Of a stretch of DNA of 56,478 nucleotides, positions 17,909 to 27,253 are shown one piece after another. The stretch is from NCBI GenBank assembly GCA_903835385.1, contig CAILMQ010000040.1, positions 1-56,478 on the forward strand, in the 5' to 3' direction. The notes below the pieces were generated by a model that worked only from the letters and a program-made list of their open reading frames with translations, was not told the origin of the DNA and ran no database searches. Each line of letters opens with the position of its first letter. Position 1 is the stretch's first letter. This stretch comes from an uncultured Microcaldota archaeon. Its GTDB lineage: Archaea; Micrarchaeota; Micrarchaeia; Anstonellales; Bilamarchaeaceae. The translations under genes and the position numbers were made by a program.

Positions 17909-20452
17909 TTGGCAATGGTTGAGATAGGCGCACTGAAGATCCGCAGGAGCATATACAAGTTCGAGGCCCACAAGCGATACCAGTTCGTCCTGCGTTACAA
18001 AATAATCCAGCGCAGCGGGCTCGACAAGCTCAGGGACTCGCTCAAGGCATTCCTCGCCCCGAAAAAGACGGCGGCCGCGCCGGCAGCCGTCATGGCCGCA
18101 AAGGAAGCCCCGGCACCCGGCGGGTTCAACCTGCTGCCCATCGCAGCCGCGTTCGTAATCGCCATCATCCTCGTGGTGGCAGGATTGATGCTGCTCATGC
18201 CCTCGATGTCCCCGGGGTTCGTTCCGGTCCAGCCCGTGGAGAAGGCATCCCTGTCCAACAAGATAATGTACAGCGACGTGCTAACCTCGGCCTCACGCGG
18301 CAGCAACGACCACGTGGCAATGCTTTTTATAGACTACAACGCCAGCGGCATCCAGAATTATTCGGTCTCACTCCAGACTTATGCGGAGAGGCTGCCCACG
18401 GAAGTGTTCGTGCTGAATTCCGAGAGGATCGAGGCGTCCCGATACTCCGACTTTCTCACCGCGCTCCGCAGGAATCTCGGCCGCATGGGCGTGGTGGTGA
18501 ACGAAATCTCCTTCGGGCAGCTGGGGACCGTGCCCAGGGGCGCCGAGGTAATCGTGCCTTCCGGAGTGGTGCCCGTGGAGCTGCTCAGCGGCAGGGGCAA
18601 CATCACGCACCTGATGGAATCGGGCGTGGTCGTGATATACATCGGCCAGTCCTTCAAGTCCCTGCTCAATGGCACGCTTGTGAAGACCACGCCCCAGGGC
18701 ATGTTCGATTCCGTTGGGATAAGTTTCGACGAATCGTCCTCACCCGCGTGCACGGACAATTTCACGCTTTTCCAGCCGCTCTACCAGGTGACCGCCGCAT
18801 CCACGGCCTACGGATGCATCTCGGTGGTAAAGAAGGGCAACGGCACGATTCTTTTCGTTCCCCAGACCATTGACGGAGGCTGGCGCTCCGACCCGGTGGC
18901 GGCGGCCACCGATATCGCGCGCATAGTGGTTGAAACGCCCTGGGCGCTGCCGGACAACCCGGGCTCATCCTATGCGCTCACAGCCGATAACACGTCCGGA
19001 GCCCTGTCCGGCAGCCAGCAGTTCTTCACCCTGTCGTACACGGGCAGTGAACGCAGCGTCAAGGTGTTCTTCTACGGCCTCACGCCCATGGGCTCGTCGT
19101 TTCAGGACATGAAAACGCTCAGGGTGAGCCAGGCTCCCCGCGGCGAGCTTTACATGTCCCAGCTCAGCGTCACCAGCACCAAGGTGACAGGCGAGAAGAT
19201 AAGGATGAATGCCAACCTCGCAGAGCCAACGCCGGCATCGCCATCAATGTCCCTCCTGTTCACCGCCTCCAACGGAACGGAGGTGCTGCGGATCCCCGAG
19301 GGCAACATAAACACTCAGGCACAGGATGTCAACCTTGACGTTGACATTTCCGTTGACCAGGGCGAGTATATGGTGAGCCTGGAGGACGACACGGGCAAAA
19401 CCTATGCCTCCACTTACCTCAATGTGCAGTCAGTAGCGATAAACGGGCCGTATCCGGGCGCGAAGCCCTCCTTGTACACGTTCCAGGTGGACACGCCGGT
19501 CACGCTCAATACGCTCACGCTTGACGTGGATGGCGGAAAATTCAAGAAAGACTTCAGCGATGTGTCCGCCGGCCAGCTGAGCGTGGACGTGTCGGATTAC
19601 AGCGGTGGAGACGCGCTTTCCTATGGCAACCACACCTTCAGGTTCACTGCAGGGAATTTCGAGACGCTCCTGACCTACAGCAGGGCCATGCCGCCGCCTC
19701 CGTTCCCGCCCGGGCTCCTGCTCATCGTGCTGCTCGCAGGAGGCATAATGGGAGTCGGCATATACTTCGCCAGGCAGGAGCGCGTCTTCTTTTCCATAGA
19801 CGTGCCCGATTTCCCGCCCGTGTCGCGCACCAAGATACCCCTCAACACAGAGACCGTGCTCTCCGTGTTCGACAGGGTGAACACGACTTATCGGTGGGAA
19901 TACACCCCTCTCGTGGCTAGCGAGGTGAAGAACGGGTTCAAGAACATGTACTACCGGGGCAATCCCATATTCATAACCGACTACAACACGGAGTTCCTGC
20001 TCAACCAGCTGGTGAGGACGAGGAAGGTCAAGGAGTTCCTGGACTACTACGGGCTCGAGGAATGGGAGAAGAAGTCCGGCCACAGCGTGCGCTACCTCGC
20101 CATGCTGCGCAAGCTGAGGGACCTCTGCGTGAACAACGCGATTCCCTTCACCCAGCTCGGCGAATCGGAGGTATGCGACAGCGAGATAACCGTGGTCGGC
20201 CAGCAGATGTTCCTGCATTTCTACGACAAGACCAACGCCGCCGACGTCCTGGGCAGGGCGCTTGTCAGCCTGGGCAAGGGCATCACCATCGTGCTTTTCA
20301 GGGATGACGCGGAGAAGGGCGAGTTCTCGGGCCAGCTCAATTCCATCACCAAGGCGCCGCTTGTCATGAAGCTCGAGGTGGAGGCGAACTCGGTGATGCT
20401 GCTCACCTATCCGGAGCTGGAGAAGATGGTGCAGGAGTTCAAAGGAGTATAA
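17909..20452 (+). CDS. Large membrane protein, extracellular domain between two TM segments, C-terminal cytosolic domain
   Basis: FNLLPIAAAFVIAIILVVAGLMLL and FPPGLLLIVLLAGGIMGVGIYFA hydrophobic segments; 847 aa. Confidence 0.75.
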   Translation: MAMVEIGALKIRRSIYKFEAHKRYQFVLRYKIIQRSGLDKLRDSLKAFLAPKKTAAAPAAVMAAKEAPAPGGFNLLPIAAAFVIAIILVVAGLMLLMPSMSPGFVPVQPVEKASLSNKIMYSDVLTSASRGSNDHVAMLFIDYNASGIQNYSVSLQTYAERLPTEVFVLNSERIEASRYSDFLTALRRNLGRMGVVVNEISFGQLGTVPRGAEVIVPSGVVPVELLSGRGNITHLMESGVVVIYIGQSFKSLLNGTLVKTTPQGMFDSVGISFDESSSPACTDNFTLFQPLYQVTAASTAYGCISVVKKGNGTILFVPQTIDGGWRSDPVAAATDIARIVVETPWALPDNPGSSYALTADNTSGALSGSQQFFTLSYTGSERSVKVFFYGLTPMGSSFQDMKTLRVSQAPRGELYMSQLSVTSTKVTGEKIRMNANLAEPTPASPSMSLLFTASNGTEVLRIPEGNINTQAQDVNLDVDISVDQGEYMVSLEDDTGKTYASTYLNVQSVAINGPYPGAKPSLYTFQVDTPVTLNTLTLDVDGGKFKKDFSDVSAGQLSVDVSDYSGGDALSYGNHTFRFTAGNFETLLTYSRAMPPPPFPPGLLLIVLLAGGIMGVGIYFARQERVFFSIDVPDFPPVSRTKIPLNTETVLSVFDRVNTTYRWEYTPLVASEVKNGFKNMYYRGNPIFITDYNTEFLLNQLVRTRKVKEFLDYYGLEEWEKKSGHSVRYLAMLRKLRDLCVNNAIPFTQLGESEVCDSEITVVGQQMFLHFYDKTNAADVLGRALVSLGKGITIVLFRDDAEKGEFSGQLNSITKAPLVMKLEVEANSVMLLTYPELEKMVQEFKGV

Positions 20453-20470
20453 AGTTAGCCTAATCAGCGC

Positions 20471-20866
20471 CTAAGCGCTTGCCTCAATCATGTCTAAAAC
20501 CGGCTCGGCATTGAGCCCCAGCTTGAGGAATTTCGCCTCTTGCGACATGAGCCACCGGGCCTCCACGTGCTCGCCTGAAACGATGTGGCGGTCGCTCGTC
20601 GTCTCGCATGAATAGACGATATAAATCGAATGCTTCTCGTTCCCGTCCTTCTCATAGGTCGCAGAGGTCATGCCGAGCATCTTCAGGGGGCCCGCGGGCA
20701 TTAGCGCGGCCTCCTCCTTGAGCTCGCGGACAGCCGCCTGCTCAGGGGTTTCGCCCCATTCCACCCTGCCGCCGGGGAATTCCCACCAGCCGCCGGGCCG
20801 TTTGAGAAAAAGCATCCTGCCATTGTTGTTGGCGACCAGGTACGCGTTCAGTTCCTGTATCCGCAT
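20471..20866 (-). CDS. NUDIX hydrolase
   Basis: Nudix box GRVEWGETPEQAAVRELKEEAAL. Confidence 0.92.
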   Translation of the reverse strand: MRIQELNAYLVANNNGRMLFLKRPGGWWEFPGGRVEWGETPEQAAVRELKEEAALMPAGPLKMLGMTSATYEKDGNEKHSIYIVYSCETTSDRHIVSGEHVEARWLMSQEAKFLKLGLNAEPVLDMIEASA

Positions 20867-20871
20867 CGGGA

Positions 20872-21663
20872 TTACTTCCTGAGGAACTGGGTTACCACCG
20901 AGAACCTTTCATCCTCGATGAATTCCAGGGATTTGTTGCACTTGTTGCAGCGGAACTCCCTGTCCGTCGCAGAGCCGAAATCCACTATGGAGCCCAGGCC
21001 GCAGGCCGGGCAGAAATAGTACTGGTTGCCGTCCCCGCCAGCGGCGCTGGCCGCGACCTTGCCGGCGGTTTCGCTCACCCACTTCACGATGCGGGCCTTG
21101 TTCAGGGACCAGGAATAGGAGTACCAGCCGGTCTCGGAGTCCTTTTCGCGGGCGTATTGCACCAGCCCCTTGCTGTGGAGCCGGTTTAGTGTGGCGCGCA
21201 CGTCTGAAATCCTGAGCTGGAGAGACTTGGCGAGCTCCTCGTCGCTATGGCTCCCGTAGAAATGCCTCACTATCTCGAGGGCATTTTCGCCGCCTATCTC
21301 TATCAGCATCTGCCTGACGTAGGCATCCGAAAGTATCCTGTGGATGTGCTCTATCTCCGCCTTCTGCTCCGGAGTGGCGCTCCTGGTGGGGCTCACCATC
21401 TTTATGGACTGTTTCCTGGCCGCAAAAAGGACCGGCGCCTTCGCCACATTCTTCGGAGGGGCGGCCTTTTTGGGAAGACGGGCTTTCTTCGCCTTGCTCA
21501 CGGCACTTTTGACCCTATTGGCCTTCCCCTTGCCCGGGGCAGCCCTGGCTGTGACCCTGGCATTGCTCTTTACTTTCATCTTCGAAGCGACGGGCCTTGC
21601 CGCCTTCGTCCGTGATACTTTCCTGTTCTTAGCCAATGGACCACCCGCATGTTGTGATAACAT
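20872..21663 (-). CDS. tfe: Transcription factor E, alpha subunit, with long Lys/Ala-rich N-terminal extension
   Basis: Winged-helix region followed by YYFCPACGLGSIVDFGSATDREFRCNKCNKSLEFIED zinc ribbon. Confidence 0.85.
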   Translation of the reverse strand: MLSQHAGGPLAKNRKVSRTKAARPVASKMKVKSNARVTARAAPGKGKANRVKSAVSKAKKARLPKKAAPPKNVAKAPVLFAARKQSIKMVSPTRSATPEQKAEIEHIHRILSDAYVRQMLIEIGGENALEIVRHFYGSHSDEELAKSLQLRISDVRATLNRLHSKGLVQYAREKDSETGWYSYSWSLNKARIVKWVSETAGKVAASAAGGDGNQYYFCPACGLGSIVDFGSATDREFRCNKCNKSLEFIEDERFSVVTQFLRK

Positions 21664-21731
21664 ACATATTCTGTCATTCAGAGTATATAAGCTTTTCTAT
21701 TGCGGTGCGGGTGTTCCCGTGCAGGGCGTGC

Positions 21732-22946
21732 TTATTTTATGGCAGGGATGAATCTTTCCCATCCGTGTTTTTTCGTTTTCCCCCCGACCACTTCCCTGTA
21801 GAGCATGAGCGTGATTTCCGCGCTTTTTTCTATGCTGAACTTCCTGGCCGTGGCCTTTGCCTTCGCTCCCAGCCGCTCCCGCAGCTTTTGGTCTGAGAGC
21901 AGCAGGTCTATCTTTTTCGCCATTGCAGCGCTGTCGCCGGGCTTCACCAGGAAGCCGTTCACGCCGTTCCTGATTATCTCCCTGGGCCCCAGCTTGTCCA
22001 CGCCCACTGCCGGGATGCCGAAGGACATGGCCTCTATGAACGTGAGCCCGAACGTTTCCGAGTCGGACGGGGAGACGAACACCTCGGCACATGCGTAGGC
22101 GGCGCAAAGCTCCTCCCCGGTGACGAGGCCCGTGAACCTGGCGTTCCTGGCCAGGCCTAATGCCTCAGCCTCGCGCAGGTAGCCCTCCTGCTGCGGCCCC
22201 GAGCCCACGACCACCATGAACCAATTCCCGGACTTGAGCCTGGGAAGCGCTGCGAGGAGCACATCGAGCCGTTTCTCGAAGCCGAGCCGGCCCACGTAGA
22301 GTATGACCTTCCTGCCTTCCGGTATGCGGTATTTCTTCCTGAACATGGCCTTCTGCGCGTCGGTCGCCTTCAGGCGCCCCAGGTCTATGCCATTGGGAAT
22401 CACGATGACGTTCTTCACGCCATAAGCCTTCAGCTCCCCCGCCAGCTCGCTGGTGGGCGCGATGGTCCTTTCAGTGAGCGAGAACACGAACCTTATGAGC
22501 CCCCTAACGGTCGTCCTGCCGAGCAGCCTTACGAATCCCGGGAATTTGCCATCGAGTAGATAGGGAAGGTAGTCCGGGAAGTGCGTGTGATAGGTGGCCA
22601 CCACGGGTATGCCGCGCCTCCTGGCTGCCAGCAGGCCCTGAAGCCCCAGCAGCACCGGCGCATGGGCATGGACCACGTCCGGGTTTTCCCGTTTCAGTAT
22701 CTTGGACAACTCGTAGGCGTACATCCCGCTCATGCGGTAGCCCTCGTAATACGGGAACGGGGACGCGGGAATCCAATATGTCCTCACCCCGTCCCTGCCG
22801 CGCACGGACTCTATTCTTTTGCAGTCTCCAGGGGCGAACAGTATGACCTCGTTGCCCTTGGCGATATGCGGGAGCACGCTGTCCAGGTAGGAGACAACCC
22901 CGTTGACCTGCGGGTGCCAGGTATCCGTGAACAAGGCGATTTTCAT
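21732..22946 (-). CDS. Glycosyltransferase family 4 (GT-B)
   Basis: TDTWHPQVNGVVSYLD, HAHAPVLLGLQG, ILYVGRLGFEKRLDVLL, SDSETFGLTFIEAMSFGIPAV. Confidence 0.92.
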   Translation of the reverse strand: MKIALFTDTWHPQVNGVVSYLDSVLPHIAKGNEVILFAPGDCKRIESVRGRDGVRTYWIPASPFPYYEGYRMSGMYAYELSKILKRENPDVVHAHAPVLLGLQGLLAARRRGIPVVATYHTHFPDYLPYLLDGKFPGFVRLLGRTTVRGLIRFVFSLTERTIAPTSELAGELKAYGVKNVIVIPNGIDLGRLKATDAQKAMFRKKYRIPEGRKVILYVGRLGFEKRLDVLLAALPRLKSGNWFMVVVGSGPQQEGYLREAEALGLARNARFTGLVTGEELCAAYACAEVFVSPSDSETFGLTFIEAMSFGIPAVGVDKLGPREIIRNGVNGFLVKPGDSAAMAKKIDLLLSDQKLRERLGAKAKATARKFSIEKSAEITLMLYREVVGGKTKKHGWERFIPAIK

Positions 22947-22952
22947 AAAATC

Positions 22953-24263
22953 TCAACCCGTGCCGTTCGCGCTTCCGGTTGAATCCGCCGGGCCGGTGGA
23001 GTTGGCGGAATCCGACGCCTCCATTCCGTTGAAAATAGCGGAGACGCCTGGCGGAAGCGCGGCGCTTTCGTTTGCCGATTGGTTCTGCATTGCGCCGCCC
23101 GTGGTTTCGTTAGCCGTGCCCGGGCTTTCGTTTTCCGGCGGGGAAGGCGGAACCGGCAGCGCCACCTGCAGGCAATAGCCCTTCTTCGTGCCGTCCAACA
23201 CATTGCCGCACCAGGTGCTGTTCTTGTTCGCGCCGGCGAGCTCTATGTAGCAGTCGTCGGCGAATTCCGGCGTCGTGATGAGGGCGCATATTGCCGGGTC
23301 CTTGAGATAGGGCATGAAAGAGACCAGGCACCGGTCATGCACGGCCCCGGCCAGTTCGCAGAGGTTTTTGTCGCCGAGCTGCAGCGCGATTTTCTGGATG
23401 CACGCCCCGCGCCCCTCCCCCTCGTCCTGGCCGAGATAGCATTTGCTGAACAGGTCCTGCCTGTAGGCGTTCTCGTTGAATGCGATATCCAGGGCGTTGC
23501 CGGACAGGTTCTGCGGCGGGCCTATAACGGGGGCGGCCGTGAAATCCGCGCCGATGAGCTTCTGCTGGATGGTGTAGAGCTTTCCCTGGTACGTGTAATT
23601 GTAATACAGCTGGTCGATGTCGCCGTCCTGCCCGATGCATGACACGTATTGGAACACCTGCGGGGTTCCGGCGCTGATGCCGAACCTGCCCATGTCCTGC
23701 AGCGTCATGTTCCGGTAATCGATGGCGTATCTTATCTCCGTGCACTCCCTGCCGTCCGCAAGGACCATCGCCTGGAAATACGGGGAGAACACCAGGACGC
23801 TCCTGTTTATCATGTACTCGTAATCGTTCTTCATGGAGCCCATGGCGGTGCTGTTGAACAGCCTGCTGCGCATCCTTGCCACGTAGGATTTCGCGGCGCT
23901 CTCGTTTTTCACGGAAGAGCAGGCCTCATCAGCGGCGAACCTCACGCAGAGCACGGTGTCGTTCTCCAGGAAGTACAGCTTCTTGTCGGACAGCACGCTG
24001 GCCACATCCACCGATGCTGCCTTCCCGTAGCATGCGAGCGTGTAATTCTCGGCAAAGCCGTTGGAATATTCGCCGTAGGCATAGATGTAGGCGCTCGCGT
24101 TCTCTCCGAACGAAGCCGCTTCCATGTAAAGGTCCCGCGCCTGCATGGCGTAATCAGGAGCAACTGGCTTCGGCGCCATGAGCTGCGTGGCTGCGAAGAG
24201 CGCAATGAATGCGGCTGCGAGGGCCATCACAATGTGCAAAGGTTTGGCTTCCATGATTCCCAC
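22953..24263 (-). CDS. Hypothetical secreted, Cys-containing surface protein
   Basis: N-terminal hydrophobic segment (LHIVMALAAAFIALFAATQLM), many Cys, low-complexity C-terminus. Confidence 0.65.
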   Translation of the reverse strand: MGIMEAKPLHIVMALAAAFIALFAATQLMAPKPVAPDYAMQARDLYMEAASFGENASAYIYAYGEYSNGFAENYTLACYGKAASVDVASVLSDKKLYFLENDTVLCVRFAADEACSSVKNESAAKSYVARMRSRLFNSTAMGSMKNDYEYMINRSVLVFSPYFQAMVLADGRECTEIRYAIDYRNMTLQDMGRFGISAGTPQVFQYVSCIGQDGDIDQLYYNYTYQGKLYTIQQKLIGADFTAAPVIGPPQNLSGNALDIAFNENAYRQDLFSKCYLGQDEGEGRGACIQKIALQLGDKNLCELAGAVHDRCLVSFMPYLKDPAICALITTPEFADDCYIELAGANKNSTWCGNVLDGTKKGYCLQVALPVPPSPPENESPGTANETTGGAMQNQSANESAALPPGVSAIFNGMEASDSANSTGPADSTGSANGTG

Positions 24264-24401
24264 CGTTGATAAGTCCCGTTTATGCCTGATTTTAAACTAA
24301 TCATCCAGCAAAGATTAAAAAACACTTTTCTTTTAGAAGGTAGCGGGAAAGATTTTTAAAAAAATCTTGAACAGGAAAACAGGAACTTAAGATGTGATCG
24401 A

Positions 24402-24950
24402 ATGGATTTTGTGCCTACGAAAATTTTCTTCACGAAAGGTGCCGGAAAAAGCAAGGACCAGCTGCATTCGTTCGAGATGGCGCTCAGGGACGCGGGCATC
24501 GCGCCCTACAACCTCGTGTCGGTCTCGTCCATACTGCCGCCATACGCCAAGATAATCTCCAAGAAGGAGGGGCTGAAGCACCTCAAGCCCGGGCAGGTGG
24601 TGTTCCTCGTCATGTCGCGCGCGTCCTGCAACGAGCCGAACCGCCTGCTCGTGGCGAGTGTCGGAAGCGCGGTTCCCGCGGCCAAGAAGACGTATGGCTA
24701 CCTGAGCGAGCACCACGCGTTCGGCCAGACCGAGAAAAAGGCGGCGGATTACGCCGAGGACCTGGCGGCGTCCATGCTCGCATCCACGCTCGGCATAGAT
24801 TTCGACCCGGAGACCGCATGGAACGAGAGGGAAAAATACTTCAAGATGTCGGGCAAGATGGTGCGCACGAGCAATGTGACGCAGTCCGCGGTATCCGACA
24901 AGAACGGCAAATGGACATCCGTGCTCGCGGCGGCAGTTTTAATATTCTAA
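24402..24950 (+). CDS. pdaD: Pyruvoyl-dependent arginine decarboxylase
   Basis: FTKGAGKSKDQLHSFEMALRDAGIAPYNLVSVSSILPP with the self-cleaving Ser-Ser context. Confidence 0.9.
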   Translation: MDFVPTKIFFTKGAGKSKDQLHSFEMALRDAGIAPYNLVSVSSILPPYAKIISKKEGLKHLKPGQVVFLVMSRASCNEPNRLLVASVGSAVPAAKKTYGYLSEHHAFGQTEKKAADYAEDLAASMLASTLGIDFDPETAWNEREKYFKMSGKMVRTSNVTQSAVSDKNGKWTSVLAAAVLIF

Positions 24951-25002
24951 CTACATATACTATAGACAGGCAACGACCGATTTTCATGTCTTTGGTGATA
25001 AG

Positions 25003-25476
25003 ATGGGTTTTTTGGATTCGCTTTTAGGAGAGGAGGAAAAGAGATTTGGGAAGGAAGGGGCCAAAAGGAGCAAGGAAGCCAAGGTCAGCGACGCTTCGAA
25101 ACGGGTCCCCGCCGTGCCCTTCAGGGTGTCCACTTCGTTCCTTCCGCTGCGCCTGAGCGCCATGAAGGCGAACTCGGTGAACCTAGTCGTCCGGCTCACC
25201 AACATAACCAATGATTCGCAGCTCGTGTCCGTGGATGTCCTGCTCCCGAGAAAGGAGCTGGTCGGCTTCGACCCGGCATGCATCAACAAGATGACCGAGA
25301 AGAAGGTTGGCGAGGTGCAGCCCGGGGAGACGAAGGAGGTCTCCATCCCGGTGTGGGCGAGCAACCAGACCGCGGCCGGCGATTACATGCTGGATATCAG
25401 CGCCTATGCGCACTACCAGGACTACAACAAGGTGTACGCCTCGGTGAAAAGGAAGACGAGCCTGAGGGTAGTCTGA
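25003..25476 (+). CDS. Hypothetical protein, CARDB-like beta-sandwich
   Basis: VNLVVRLTNITNDSQLVSVDVLLP...GETKEVSIPVWAS pattern. Confidence 0.55.
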   Translation: MGFLDSLLGEEEKRFGKEGAKRSKEAKVSDASKRVPAVPFRVSTSFLPLRLSAMKANSVNLVVRLTNITNDSQLVSVDVLLPRKELVGFDPACINKMTEKKVGEVQPGETKEVSIPVWASNQTAAGDYMLDISAYAHYQDYNKVYASVKRKTSLRVV

Positions 25477-25489
25477 GATTTTTTATAAT

Positions 25490-25690
25490 CTACTTTTTTC
25501 TTGACGGCTGCCATGGTATGCCGTTTGATTGTTCCCACAGCCGCTCTCTTATAAATTCGGTTGCCCGATTCTCGTTGGCAGCGTCCATAACACACTTATA
25601 CTTCGGCGCTTTAAACGCGCTCCTTGCCTTCGGTTTCGGCCTCACGGCATGAACATGTTTTTCGACAATCCTTTCGACAGTTCTTTTCAT
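25490..25690 (-). CDS. Small basic hypothetical protein
   Basis: 66-aa ORF preceded by an AT-rich promoter-like region. Confidence 0.5.
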   Translation of the reverse strand: MKRTVERIVEKHVHAVRPKPKARSAFKAPKYKCVMDAANENRATEFIRERLWEQSNGIPWQPSRKK

Positions 25691-25761
25691 ATACTCACCT
25701 AATTAGATATATTACAACAGAACACTTTATAAAATCGCATGCCCGCGTTTTTCTGTTCTAT

Positions 25762-26025
25762 TTATTTAGTGTCAAACCTGTTATTCAAATCAGTTATCGC
25801 GTTCGCAACGAGGAGCCCGCGTTCGGTGAGCTTCACGACCCGTTTCTTGCCCCTTGCCTCAATCTGCAGATAGCCGCTCTTCTCGAGCTTGGACACCAGC
25901 TTCGTCACGTACACATATGTCGTGCCGGTGGTGACCGCGATCTTCGAGAGATACCAGGTGTTGGTCGGGTCCTTGAGGGTAACCATGATGCGGCAAGGCT
26001 TTGGCCTCGCGAACAATTCGAACAT
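25762..26025 (-). CDS. MarR-like winged-helix transcriptional regulator
   Basis: TWYLSKIAVTTGTTYVYVTKLVSKLEKSGYLQIEARGKKRVVKLTERG. Confidence 0.75.
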   Translation of the reverse strand: MFELFARPKPCRIMVTLKDPTNTWYLSKIAVTTGTTYVYVTKLVSKLEKSGYLQIEARGKKRVVKLTERGLLVANAITDLNNRFDTK

Positions 26026-26277
26026 ATTCCTATTTTGTCAGGCTGCCTTTAAAAAACCCAATCAGGAAACCCCACTTTCGGCTTCGCACTGTGCTGGACG
26101 ATTCTTTAAGAATGACACCCACTACCGGCGTGGCGCAAGTAAAAGATGGTCCACGTCCCCATTGAAAACAGGAAAGAAAACCATGTCAGTACGGACCAAT
26201 GGGAACATAGTCGTATAACACAATTTGCCGTCGTTGCATCGTCGAAAGCTTTATAAATTATATCTCTGTAATAGCCC

Positions 26278-26553
26278 ATGCCACGGTTTTACGACGTGTT
26301 CGCCCCGTGGAAAAAGAGGCATTTGGAGGGTGACAAGATGGGAACAAGAATCGGATCTGAGAAGATTTCGCGGGAGGACGGCTATCTTTACTTCATAGGT
26401 AAAGACGGTTTCGTTTGGGCAGCGCCGATGAAGCACAACAAGAAAGGCAGGAAGAAGAAAGTCGGAAACGAGAAGATTTCGAAAGAATCCGGCTGGATGT
26501 ACTACCTCGGCAAGGACGGATACGTTTACAAGGCGAAGCTGAAAAACGCATAA
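26278..26553 (+). CDS. Small basic protein made of two tandem repeats
   Basis: GSEKISREDGYLYFIGKDGFVWAAPMKHN / GNEKISKESGWMYYLGKDGYVYKAKLKNA; TATA-like TTTATAAATTA about 27 nt upstream of the first ATG. Confidence 0.75.
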   Translation: MPRFYDVFAPWKKRHLEGDKMGTRIGSEKISREDGYLYFIGKDGFVWAAPMKHNKKGRKKKVGNEKISKESGWMYYLGKDGYVYKAKLKNA

Positions 26554-26648
26554 ATTCTTCCCTTTTTTTTTCCTATTACTTTTTAAACCGGACTTCCATA
26601 ATCTTATTCCTAGATTCCACTCCAGATTTTGTTATGAGGTGAATCGTT

Positions 26649-27044
26649 ATGCGCATAGTGATATCGGACCCGAAAACCGGAAAAAGCTACCAGGCCGAAG
26701 TCTCCAAGGAGCATGAGGCGCACATAGCGGGCAAGAAAATCGGCGACACGCTTGACGGCGGAGTGCTCGGCGCCGCAGGATACCAGCTCGAATTCACGGG
26801 CGGCTCGGACAACTCCGGTTTCCCCATGAGGGAGGAAATCCCGGGCCAGAGGAAAATGGCAGTGCTTGTGAGCGAGGGGGTGGGCTTCCACACCAAGCGC
26901 AACGGCGAGAGGCAAAGGCGCATGATGCGGGGCAACACGTTCTCCTCGGACACGGCCCAGGTTAACGCCAAGGTCGTGGCAGCCGGCGCGACTCCGCTGG
27001 AGCAGATATTCCCGAAGGCCGAGAAGAAAGAGGATAAGAAATAG
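26649..27044 (+). CDS. rps6e: Ribosomal protein eS6
   Basis: ISDPKTGKSYQAEV...GFPMREEIPGQRKMAVLVSEGVGFHTKRNGERQRRMMRGNTFSSDTAQVN. Confidence 0.93.
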   Translation: MRIVISDPKTGKSYQAEVSKEHEAHIAGKKIGDTLDGGVLGAAGYQLEFTGGSDNSGFPMREEIPGQRKMAVLVSEGVGFHTKRNGERQRRMMRGNTFSSDTAQVNAKVVAAGATPLEQIFPKAEKKEDKK

Positions 27045-27048
27045 AATA

Positions 27049-27234
27049 AGCGCTTAAAAATTTACACAGAAGCCAGACCTCTGACGGCTGACGGAGCATT
27101 GGTATGTATGGAGACGACGTCTTCCTTGTATGCGGAAATGACAAATTTTGGCAAAATTTTGTCAGCCATCGTAAATCAAATTTACGATGCAAGAACACAA
27201 CGCTTCCCGGCTAATGGGAAAATCCTGAGCGCTT
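27049..27234 (-). repeat. Dispersed intergenic element, copy 2 (reverse orientation, with an apparent insertion)
   Basis: Reverse complement contains GATTTTCCCATTAGCCGGGAAGCGTTGTGTTCTTGC...GACGTCGTC...ATGCTCCGTCAGCCGTC...AAGCGCTTAT. Confidence 0.8.
27140..27189. repeat. Two-hairpin palindromic module, copy 1
   Basis: GACAAATTTTGGCAAAATTTTGTC plus CATCGTAAAT-CAA-ATTTACGATG; related to 47444-47493. Confidence 0.8.
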
Positions 27235-27253
27235 CCGAAGTAGGTGACCTTCT

